From positions 421,532 through 485,531 of the forward strand of contig NZ_LIVZ01000007.1 in NCBI RefSeq assembly GCF_001905845.1: 64,000 nt of DNA. The letters are read 5' to 3'. Numbering within the stretch: the stretch's first letter is position 1; each line of letters begins with the position of its first letter. A program made the position numbers and the translations under genes. The notes beneath the pieces were generated by a model that searched no databases, was not told the DNA's origin, and saw only the letters and a list, made by a program, of their open reading frames with translations. This document shows positions 51,710 to 58,774 of this stretch, in pieces. Source of the DNA: Streptomyces sp. TSRI0107. GTDB lineage: Bacteria > Actinomycetota > Actinomycetes > Streptomycetales > Streptomycetaceae.

Positions 51710-52521
51710 CGCGGCCCCTCCGCCACTGCACGGTCAACGTCGGCCGGGTCCAGCTCGGGAGCACCGGCCCGCAGCCACAGAAAGTACTCGACATTGCCGG
51801 AAGGACCGGGCAGCGGACTGGCGGTGACACCCTTCACCCCGAGCCCCAGCTCCCACGCCTTCTCGGCCACTCCTCGCACGGCCTCCGCCCGCAGTTGCGG
51901 ACTCCGTACGACTCCCCCGCTGCCCAGCCGCTCCTTCCCCACCTCGAACTGCGGCTTCACCATCATCACCAGGTCGGCGTCCGGCCGCACGCACCGCACC
52001 AGGGCGGGCAGCACCAGTCCGAGCGGGATGAAGGACAGATCCCCGACGACCAGGTCCACAGGTTCTCCGTCGATCGCCTCGAGCGTCAACTCCCGTACGT
52101 TCGTACGGTCCTTGACGGTGACGCGTTCATCGCTCTGCAAAGTCCAGGCCAGCTGCCCGTAACCGACGTCGACGGCGACGACGTGTGCCGCGCCCGCCCG
52201 CAGCAGCACATCCGTGAACCCTCCGGTGGACGCGCCGGCGTCCAGCGCCCGCCGCCCCTCGACGAGCAGTCCCTGCGGCACGAAGGCCTGCAGCGCCCCG
52301 GCGAGCTTGTGACCGCCCCGGGAGACGTACTCGGGGTCGTTGTCGTCGGCGGCGACCACGATGGCCGCCGCGGTCTCCACCTGAGTGGCGGGCTTGGTCG
52401 CGACGGTCTTGCCGACGGAGACCCGCCCGGCGGCGATCAGCTGGCTGGCGTGCTCGCGCGAGCGCGCGAGCTTCCGGCGGACCAGCTCCGCGTCGAGACG
52501 GCGGCGTGCGACTCCTGCCAC
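51706..52521 (-). CDS. tlyA: 16S/23S rRNA (cytidine-2'-O)-methyltransferase TlyA
   Basis: A 271-aa protein: an N-terminal S4 RNA-binding domain (RRRLDAELVRRKLARSREHASQLIAAGRVSVG, residues ~5-62) followed by a Rossmann methyltransferase with DAGASTGGFTDVLLRAG (AdoMet motif), and VKPQFEVGKERLG as the C-terminal strand. In mycobacteria TlyA methylates 16S and 23S rRNA and affects capreomycin susceptibility. GTG 52521 is the likely start (GGAG at 11 nt). It couples to nadK by TTGA and lies 7 bp downstream of a small hypothetical gene. Confidence 0.95.
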   Translation of the reverse strand: MAGVARRRLDAELVRRKLARSREHASQLIAAGRVSVGKTVATKPATQVETAAAIVVAADDNDPEYVSRGGHKLAGALQAFVPQGLLVEGRRALDAGASTGGFTDVLLRAGAAHVVAVDVGYGQLAWTLQSDERVTVKDRTNVRELTLEAIDGEPVDLVVGDLSFIPLGLVLPALVRCVRPDADLVMMVKPQFEVGKERLGSGGVVRSPQLRAEAVRGVAEKAWELGLGVKGVTASPLPGPSGNVEYFLWLRAGAPELDPADVDRAVAEGPR

Positions 52522-52528
52522 GTTCGGT

Positions 52529-52852
52529 TCAGCTCCTATTGCCGTACGTCGAGGGGGGCGCCGGAGGTCCCGGGCGGGCGTCGAGCGCGGTGAGCGCGTC
52601 GCGCAGCCCCCGGTGTACATCCTCGTACACCTCGACGTGCCCGTCCGTGGCGAGGTGGTCGGCGTCGGCCAGCCGGTCCAGCGCGGCATCGACGTCGGCG
52701 TTGCCGGTGGGCGTGCGCGGCACCTCCAGCGGGGCCGGGGCGGCGAGGTCGTACGCCGGGTCGTACGCGGGCCCGTCCACCGGCTCGTCCGCCGGCCGCT
52801 CCGGCCCGTCCGGCACGGCTCCCTCGTCCGGCACGGCTGCTGCGTCGTTCAT
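52529..52852 (-). CDS. Small acidic hypothetical protein upstream of tlyA
   Basis: A 107-aa protein starting MNDAAAVPDEGA. Residues 1-45 are Pro/Ala/Asp-rich and probably disordered. The middle-to-end (GNADVDAALDRLADADHLATDGHVEVYEDVHRGLRDALTALDA) is a pair of helices with an A/L/D heptad-like pattern. Relatives in Streptomyces keep this order before tlyA, as I recall. Function unknown. The ATG follows a -10 TAGCGT (minus strand, 52864-52859) by 6 nt, so it is probably leaderless. The stop is 7 bp before the tlyA start. Confidence 0.75.
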   Translation of the reverse strand: MNDAAAVPDEGAVPDGPERPADEPVDGPAYDPAYDLAAPAPLEVPRTPTGNADVDAALDRLADADHLATDGHVEVYEDVHRGLRDALTALDARPGPPAPPSTYGNRS

Positions 52853-52858
52853 GCCCCG

Positions 52859-52886
52859 ACGCTACCCCGAAGCCCTGGGGTAACGT
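52859..52886. promoter_or_regulatory. Back-to-back promoters of the tlyA operon and SCP2 gene
   Basis: Minus-strand -10 TAGCGT (52864-52859) and plus-strand -10 TAACGT (52881-52886) lie only 16 bp apart between start codons 42 bp apart. Both fit leaderless genes (6 and 8 nt to the start codons). Their -35 regions must overlap each other's coding DNA. Confidence 0.6.
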
Positions 52887-52894
52887 CGACCTCG

Positions 52895-53242
52895 ATGGCC
52901 ACGATCGAGGAGTGCCGCAGCGCACTCGACAAGCTCTCGGACAACATGCAGCGCGCGGAAGGGAACGTCCGCGAGGCGGCGGCCCTGGACCGCTCGGTGA
53001 GCTGCCACATCAAGGACCTGGACGTCACCTTCGTCGGCCGGATGACCGGTGGCCGGATCGAGGTGCGGGACACCGTGCAGGGCCCGCCCCCCGAGAAGGC
53101 GCAGATCCGGCTCGCGATGACCGGGGACGACCTGGTCGCGCTGGTCGACGGCGAGCTGCACTTCGCCAGGGCGTGGGGTTCGGGCCGGGTGAAACTGGAA
53201 GCGAGCCTCGCCGACCTGTTCCGGCTCAGGAAACTTCTGTAG
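52895..53242 (+). CDS. SCP2-type sterol/lipid-carrier domain protein
   Basis: A 115-aa protein with the small SCP2 sterol-carrier fold. The pattern SCHIKDLDVTFVGRMTGGRIEVRDTV, AQIRLAMTGDDLVALVDGELHFARAW and GSGRVKLEASLADLFRLRKLL follows the family. It probably binds a lipid or acyl-CoA in the cytoplasm. ATG 52895 sits 8 nt after -10 TAACGT, so the mRNA may be leaderless. Its 3' end overlaps the convergent ABC ATPase gene by 17 bp. Confidence 0.82.
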   Translation: MATIEECRSALDKLSDNMQRAEGNVREAAALDRSVSCHIKDLDVTFVGRMTGGRIEVRDTVQGPPPEKAQIRLAMTGDDLVALVDGELHFARAWGSGRVKLEASLADLFRLRKLL

Positions 53243-54098
53243 CCGCCACCTTCGCCAGGTCCTCGCGGGCCCCGGCGCGTGCCTTGCGCGCGGCCGGCAC
53301 CACCAGCGGGGTCCCGGTCTCCGGGTCGTCGATGACCTGGCAGCGCAGCCCGAAGACCTGCTCCACCAGTTCGGCGGTGACGATGTCGTTCGGTGCGCCC
53401 TGGGCGATGACCTCGCCGCCGCGCAGCGCGATGAGGTGCGTGGCGTACCGGGCGGCGTGGTTGAGGTCGTGCAGCACGGCGACGAGCGTGCGGCCCTGCT
53501 CCTCGTGCAGCTCGGCGCAGAGGTCCAGGACGTCGATCTGGTGCTGGATGTCGAGGTAGGTTGTCGGCTCGTCGAGCAGCAGCAGCGGCGTCTGCTGGGC
53601 GAGCGCCATCGCGATCCACACGCGCTGCCGCTGACCGCCGGACAGCTCGTCGACGTAGCGGTCGGCGAGTTCGGCGACCCCGGTCTGCGCCATGGACTCC
53701 TGGACGACCCGCTCGTCCTCGGTCGACCACTGCCGCAGCAGCCCCTGGTGCGGGTACCGGCCGCGGCCGACCAGGTCGGCGACGGTGATGCCGTCCGGCG
53801 CGATCGACGACTGCGGCAGCAGGCCGAGGGTGCGGGCGACCTTCTTCGCGGGCATCGACTGGATGACCTGCCCGTCGAGCAGCACCCGGCCCTGGCTGGG
53901 CTTCAGCATCCGCGACAGCGCGCGCAGCAGGGTGGACTTGCCGCACGCGTTCGGGCCGACGATCACGGTGAAGGAGTTGTCGGGGATCTCCACCGAGAGC
54001 TGCTCGGCGATGACCCGCTGGTCGTAGGCGAGGGTGACGTTCTCGGCGGACAGTCGGTTCACGGTGCTCCTTCGGTTGTTCATCGGACGGTCGCTCAT
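53226..54098 (-). CDS. Siderophore/iron ABC transporter ATP-binding protein (FecE-like)
   Basis: A 290-aa ATPase for an iron-siderophore importer. Walker A is GPNACGKSTLLRAL, the signature LSGGQRQRVWIAMAL, and Walker B LLLDEPTTYLDIQHQIDVL with the switch His in VLHDLNHAARY. The start ATG at 54098 overlaps the permease stop (ATGA). An internal GTG at 54062 with GAAGGAG also looks usable. It is the last gene of the importer operon and converges with the SCP2 gene (17-bp overlap). Confidence 0.94.
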   Translation of the reverse strand: MSDRPMNNRRSTVNRLSAENVTLAYDQRVIAEQLSVEIPDNSFTVIVGPNACGKSTLLRALSRMLKPSQGRVLLDGQVIQSMPAKKVARTLGLLPQSSIAPDGITVADLVGRGRYPHQGLLRQWSTEDERVVQESMAQTGVAELADRYVDELSGGQRQRVWIAMALAQQTPLLLLDEPTTYLDIQHQIDVLDLCAELHEEQGRTLVAVLHDLNHAARYATHLIALRGGEVIAQGAPNDIVTAELVEQVFGLRCQVIDDPETGTPLVVPAARKARAGAREDLAKVAATEVS

Positions 54099-55180
54099 AT
54101 CCGGCCCGCCCGGCGCTCGGCGACCAGCAGCCACAGCAGGTAGCCGCCGCCGACCACGCCGGTGACCACGCCGACGGGCAGCTGGTCCGCGCCGAAGGTC
54201 CGCTGCGAGACCCAGTCGGCGGTGACCAGGAGGGCGGCGCCCATGCACAGGGACGGCAGCAGGTTCGGCCCGGGCGAGCGGGTCAGCCGGCGGGCGAGCT
54301 GCGGCGCGGTGAGCGCCACGAAGCTGACCGGTCCGGCGGCGGCGGTGGCGGCCGCGGTGAGCAGCACGGCGGACACCATCAGCAGCATCCGTACGCGCTC
54401 CACGCGCACCCCGAGGGCGTTGGAGACGTCGTCGCCCATCTCCATCATCCGCAGCCCGCGTCCGTTGGCGAGGACGAGCGGGAGGAGCACGGCGCACAGC
54501 GCGAGCAGCGGCCACACCTGCGCCCAGTCACGGCCGCTGAGGGAGCCGGTCATCCAGACGACGGCACGGGAGGCGTCGACGAGGTCGGCCTTGGTGATCA
54601 GGTAACCGTTGACGGCCGTGACGATCGCGGACACACCGATACCGACCAGAACGAGCCGATAACCGTGCACGCCCCGCTTCCAGGCGAGCAGATAGATGGC
54701 CATACCGGTCACCAGGCCGCCCACCAGGGCACCCATGGTGACCTCGGTGGCGCTCCCGGAGAACAGCACGATCATCACGAGCGCGCCGGCCGTCGCCCCC
54801 TGCCCGAGACCGAGGATGTCCGGACTGCCCAGCGGGTTGCGGGAGATGGCCTGGAACAGCGCGCCGCCGAGCCCCAGCGAGGCACCCACCAGCAGACCGA
54901 CCAGGACCCGCGGCAGCCGCAGCTCGTTGACGATGAACTCCTGCCCGGGGTTGCCGTCGCCCATCAGCGTCCGCACCACGTCGGCGGCCGGGATCGGGAA
55001 GTCGCCGGTGCCGATCAGCACGACGCTCGCGGCGAGCGCGGCGACCAGCAGCAGCACGACGACCGTGACGGCCCGGACGTCCAGCCGCACGGACAGCCCG
55101 CCGGGGGTGCGCAGCGCGCGGGTCGCCCGAGCGGGCTTCGCCGCAGTGCCTTCTCCGGTGGTCTTCACCGCGGTCCTCAC
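54095..55180 (-). CDS. FecCD-family siderophore permease (second)
   Basis: A 361-aa permease with about ten membrane helices. The N-terminal ~40 residues are charged and variable. Family motifs are IVNELRLPRVLVGLLVGASLGLGGALFQAISRNPLGSPDILGLGQGA, GVHGYRLVLVGIGVSA and TADWVSQ near the end. GTG 55180 overlaps the upstream permease stop as GTGA. It forms the heterodimeric channel with the partner at 55177-56220 and is powered by the downstream ATPase. No binding protein gene is present here. Confidence 0.95.
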   Translation of the reverse strand: MRTAVKTTGEGTAAKPARATRALRTPGGLSVRLDVRAVTVVVLLLVAALAASVVLIGTGDFPIPAADVVRTLMGDGNPGQEFIVNELRLPRVLVGLLVGASLGLGGALFQAISRNPLGSPDILGLGQGATAGALVMIVLFSGSATEVTMGALVGGLVTGMAIYLLAWKRGVHGYRLVLVGIGVSAIVTAVNGYLITKADLVDASRAVVWMTGSLSGRDWAQVWPLLALCAVLLPLVLANGRGLRMMEMGDDVSNALGVRVERVRMLLMVSAVLLTAAATAAAGPVSFVALTAPQLARRLTRSPGPNLLPSLCMGAALLVTADWVSQRTFGADQLPVGVVTGVVGGGYLLWLLVAERRAGRI

Positions 55181-56220
55181 AGCTGGGCCGTCCTTCGCCG
55201 TCGTACGAGAAAGATGAAGACCGGGCCGCCCAGGATCGCGGTGACGATCCCGACCTGGATCTCCGCGGGCCGGGCCACGACCCGGCCGATGACATCCGCG
55301 CCGAGCAGCAGCACCGGCGACAGGACGGCCGCGTACGGCAGGATCCAGCGCAGGTCCGGGCCGGTGAAGGAGCGCACCACGTGCGGCACCATCAGCCCGA
55401 CGAACACGATCGGCCCGCACGCCGCCGTCGCGGAACCGCACAGCACGGTCGCGGCGAGCATGGCCAGCACCCGGGTGCGGTTGAGGTTGGCGCCGAGCGC
55501 CTTGGCGGTGTCGTCGCCCATGGCCATGGCGTTGAGCGGCCGGGCCAGGCCCAGCGCGAGCACCATGCCGGCCACCATGAACGGCAGCACCTGGAGGATG
55601 CTCTCGTTGGTCGCCGAGGTCAGCGAACCCACGGTCCAGAAGCGCATCACCCCCAGCGCCGCCTCGTCGAGGATCATCATGGCCTGCAGATAGCCGTAGA
55701 GGGCCGCGCTGATGGCGGTGCCGGCGAGCGCGAGCCGCACCGGTGTGGCGCCCCGGCTGCCGCCGAGGAACCAGACCAGCGCGCCGACCGCGGCCGCGCC
55801 GCAGAACGCGAACCACACATAGCCGCTGAGGCTGGTGACGCCGAGGAAGGTGGTCGCGGTGACGACGGCCGCGGAGGCGCCGGCGTTGATGCCGAGCAGT
55901 CCGGGATCGGCCAGCGGGTTGCGTGTCAGCGCCTGCAGCACCGCGCCGGCCAGGCCGAGCGCGGCTCCGGCGAGCAGACCGAGGACGGTCCGCGACAGCC
56001 GGTCCGCGACGACGATGTCGCCGTAGGTCCCCGAGTCCTCGAACAGGCCGTGCCAGACCTGCTCCAGAGACAGCCCTCGGGCACCGATCGCGATACTCGC
56101 CAGGGCGACGACTACGAGGATCGCCACGGAGACGAGCAGCCCAACGGCCCGTATCGCCCGTCGGTTCGGGGGCGCGGGAGCGGTCACCGCGCGCTCTTCG
56201 GGAGGACTCTCAACCAACAC
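55177..56220 (-). CDS. FecCD-family siderophore permease (first)
   Basis: A 347-aa permease with ten predicted helices. It contains RLSRTVLGLLAGAALGLAGAVLQALTRNPLADPGLLGINAGASAAV, the conserved FecCD loop, and ALGLARPLNAMAMGDDTAKALGANLNRTRV. GTG 56220 starts 4 nt after an iron box and only 6 nt after a -10 TAACCT, so translation is probably leaderless; GTG 56184 further down is another option. It heads the three-gene importer operon. Iron-starvation control by DmdR/IdeR is expected from the operator. Confidence 0.95.
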   Translation of the reverse strand: MLVESPPEERAVTAPAPPNRRAIRAVGLLVSVAILVVVALASIAIGARGLSLEQVWHGLFEDSGTYGDIVVADRLSRTVLGLLAGAALGLAGAVLQALTRNPLADPGLLGINAGASAAVVTATTFLGVTSLSGYVWFAFCGAAAVGALVWFLGGSRGATPVRLALAGTAISAALYGYLQAMMILDEAALGVMRFWTVGSLTSATNESILQVLPFMVAGMVLALGLARPLNAMAMGDDTAKALGANLNRTRVLAMLAATVLCGSATAACGPIVFVGLMVPHVVRSFTGPDLRWILPYAAVLSPVLLLGADVIGRVVARPAEIQVGIVTAILGGPVFIFLVRRRRTAQL

Positions 56221-56224
56221 GCGG

Positions 56225-56243
56225 TTAGGTTAGCCTACCCTCC
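56225..56243 (-). promoter_or_regulatory. Iron box (DmdR1/IdeR operator) of the siderophore importer
   Basis: TTAGGTTAGCCTACCCTCC matches the 19-bp Streptomyces iron box consensus at 14 positions, with a perfect left half. It overlaps the -10 TAACCT (minus strand, 56232-56227), with TTGATT as -35 (56254-56249) at a 16-bp spacing. Iron-loaded DmdR1 would block this promoter. Confidence 0.85.
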
Positions 56244-56314
56244 CACCTAATCAAGATCCAGAACAGCGCCACCAGCGGCTCCGTCACCGGCGTGACCGCG
56301 GGCAGCCGTGCGGG

Positions 56315-57343
56315 TCACAACCCCAGCCGAGCCAGCGCCTTGCCCCCGTCCAGCTCGCAGACCCCGTCCCCCGCGACGGTCCAGGCCGCCGCGCACAACG
56401 CCCGCAACCCGTCCAACGCCGCGCCCTCCCCCTCCAACTCCAGCCGCTCACGCCCGGCCACAGCCGTCCATCCCCCGCACCGGAACCCGTCCCCGGCTTC
56501 GACGACCTCCGGCTGCCCGACGAGCAACCCCCGCAGATCCGCGTCCACATACGTCGGCCGGTGCCGCGGCTCCGCCGCCAGCAACCGCGCCCCGTCGGTC
56601 ACCCCGGTCAGCACCAGCAACGAGTCGACGTCCCCGTTGAACGCCCCCTCGATGTCCGTGTCCAGCCGGTCCCCCACCACCAGCGGCCGCTCGGCCCCGG
56701 TCCGCAGAATCGTCTCCCGGTGCATCGGGGGCAACGGCTTCCCCGCCACCTGCGGCTCCGCACCGGTCGCGATCCGCACGACCTCCACCGCGGCCCCGTT
56801 CCCCGGCGCGATCCCCCGCGCACCGGGAATGGTCAGATCGGTGTTGGACGCGAACCACGGCACTCCCCGCGCGATCGCGTAACAGGCCTCGGCGAACCGC
56901 CCCCACGGAAGCTCCGGCCCGCCATATCCCTGCACCACCGCCGCCGGCTCGTCCTCCGCCGACTCCACCGGCACGAGCCCCTGCTCCCGCAGCGCCACCC
57001 GCAACCCCTCACCGCCGATCACCAGCACCCGCGCCCCCGCGGGCACCTGCTCGGCGATCAGCCGCGCCACGGCCTGCGCGGAGGTGATGACGTCCGACGC
57101 GTCCGCGGCTATGCCCAGCTCGGTGAGATGCCCGGCCACGGCGTCCGGGGTGCGCAGCGCGTTGTTCGTGACGTACGCAAGGTGCATCCCGCCCGCACGG
57201 GCCGCCGCCAGCGACTCGACCGCGTGCACGATCGCGTTCCCCCCGGCGTACACCACGCCGTCCAGGTCGAGCAGCGCCGTGTCGTACGCCTCGCTCAGCG
57301 CCCGCGCACTGCCCGCGGGCCTCGTCCTGACGCTCTGGCTCAT
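56315..57343 (-). CDS. HAD-superfamily phosphatase (NagD/HAD-IIA type)
   Basis: A 342-aa hydrolase. HAD motif I is LLDLDGVVYAGG (nucleophile Asp), motif II is TNNALRTP, motif III is GKPLPPMHRETI, and motif IV is VGDRLDTDIEGAFNG, with the HAD-IIA cap domain between motifs II and III. Members remove phosphate from small sugar phosphates, nucleotides or p-nitrophenyl phosphate. ATG 57343 lies 83 bp from the divergent DUF1015 gene. Substrate unknown. Confidence 0.92.
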   Translation of the reverse strand: MSQSVRTRPAGSARALSEAYDTALLDLDGVVYAGGNAIVHAVESLAAARAGGMHLAYVTNNALRTPDAVAGHLTELGIAADASDVITSAQAVARLIAEQVPAGARVLVIGGEGLRVALREQGLVPVESAEDEPAAVVQGYGGPELPWGRFAEACYAIARGVPWFASNTDLTIPGARGIAPGNGAAVEVVRIATGAEPQVAGKPLPPMHRETILRTGAERPLVVGDRLDTDIEGAFNGDVDSLLVLTGVTDGARLLAAEPRHRPTYVDADLRGLLVGQPEVVEAGDGFRCGGWTAVAGRERLELEGEGAALDGLRALCAAAWTVAGDGVCELDGGKALARLGL

Positions 57344-57426
57344 TCCACCGCTCCTCGTCCGCGTACGCTCGTGCTCCCCGTTCCCCCGATCATCCCCCAT
57401 GGCACTGACACACGTACGATGCCGGG

Positions 57427-58719
57427 ATGAACCTTGCGGGTCACTCGGAAGCAATGGCGCCCCGAGGCCTGGAACTCACCCCGTTCCGAGGCCTGCGCTA
57501 CGACCCCGACCGGGTCGGCAGTCTGGCGGCCGTGACATCCCCGCCGTACGACGTCGTCGTACGCCCCGACGGCCTGCACCACCTGGAGGCCGCGGACCCC
57601 CACAACATCGTCCGCCTCATACTTCCCCAGGCGGCCACCCCCACCGAGCGCAACGCACAGGCCGCCGACACCCTGCGCCGCTGGCTCGCCGAGGGCGTCC
57701 TGACCGCCGACGCCGAGCCCGGCCTCTACGTCTACGAACAGCACGACGGCGCCGGCCTCCTTCAACGCGGCGTCATAGGCGCCCTGCGCGTCTCGGACCC
57801 GTCCGAGTGCGTGGTGCTGCCACACGAGGACGTCATGCCGCACGTCGTCGCCGACCGCGCCGCCCTGATGCGCGCCACCCAGGCCAACCTCGAACCGCTG
57901 CTGCTGACCTACCGCGGCAACGGCGCGGCGACCGACACCTCGGCCGTCATCGAACGCATAGCCACGCTCCCGCCCGTGCTGTCCACCACCACCGAGGACG
58001 GCTTCCACCACCGCCTGTGGGCCGTCACCGACCCCGCCGACGTGGCCGGCATCCAGTCCGACCTGGCCCGCCACCAGGCCCTGATCGCCGACGGCCACCA
58101 CCGCTGGGCCACCTACCGCAGGCTCCGCGCGGAGCACGCCTCCCCGAGCCCCTGGGACTACGGCCTGGTCCTCCTGGTCGACACGGCCCGCTACCCGCTC
58201 CGCGTCCGCGCCATCCACCGCCTGCTGCACGGCCTGCCCGTCCCGGACGCCCTGGCGGCCCTCGACGGCCGCTTCCGCGTACGACGCCTGGACACCACCG
58301 TCACCGAGGCCCTCACGGCTCTCGGCGACGCCACGGTCGACGGCAACGCCTTCCTCCTCGCCGGCGACGGCGCCTTCCATCTGATCGACCGCCCGGACCC
58401 GGCCCTGCTCGCCCGCACGGTCCCCGCCGACCGCCCCGAGGCCTGGCGCTCCCTGGACGCCACCGTCCTCCACGCCACCCTCCTCGACCACGTGTGGGGC
58501 ATCCCCGAGGACTCCCCGGCCCACATCGCCTACATCCACGACGCGGCCGCCACCGTCGCCAAGGCGGAACACGACGGCGGTACGGCCGTCCTGATGCACC
58601 CGGTGCGCGAGGAGGTCGTCCGCGACCTCGCCCGCCAGGGCGTCACCATGCCCCGCAAGTCCACGTCCTTCGGCCCCAAGCCGGCGTCCGGCCTGGTCCT
58701 GCGCGCCCTGGACCACTGA
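57427..58719 (+). CDS. DUF1015 family protein
   Basis: A 430-aa protein with the DUF1015 layout: FRGLRYDPDRVGSLAAVTSPPYDVV near the start, NPHNIVRLILPQ-like sequence, and the strongly conserved ADGHHRWATYRRLRAEH in the middle. No catalytic activity has been assigned that I know. The ATG at 57427 lies 6 nt after a -10 TACGAT (57415-57420), so it is probably leaderless. A later ATG (57454) is the alternative. A terminator follows. Similar genes stand beside serine dehydratase or phosphoglycerate dehydrogenase in other bacteria, but not here. Confidence 0.85.
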   Translation: MNLAGHSEAMAPRGLELTPFRGLRYDPDRVGSLAAVTSPPYDVVVRPDGLHHLEAADPHNIVRLILPQAATPTERNAQAADTLRRWLAEGVLTADAEPGLYVYEQHDGAGLLQRGVIGALRVSDPSECVVLPHEDVMPHVVADRAALMRATQANLEPLLLTYRGNGAATDTSAVIERIATLPPVLSTTTEDGFHHRLWAVTDPADVAGIQSDLARHQALIADGHHRWATYRRLRAEHASPSPWDYGLVLLVDTARYPLRVRAIHRLLHGLPVPDALAALDGRFRVRRLDTTVTEALTALGDATVDGNAFLLAGDGAFHLIDRPDPALLARTVPADRPEAWRSLDATVLHATLLDHVWGIPEDSPAHIAYIHDAAATVAKAEHDGGTAVLMHPVREEVVRDLARQGVTMPRKSTSFGPKPASGLVLRALDH

Positions 58720-58734
58720 GGCAGGACAAACGAA

Positions 58735-58762
58735 AAGGGGCGGGACCGCAGTCCCGCCCCTT
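58735..58762. terminator. Bidirectional terminator, DUF1015 gene / TPR gene
   Basis: Perfect 12-bp stem AAGGGGCGGGAC / GTCCCGCCCCTT with loop CGCA, between convergent genes (16 bp after the first stop, 12 bp before the second). Confidence 0.9.
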
Positions 58763-58774
58763 CAGTCACATCCG

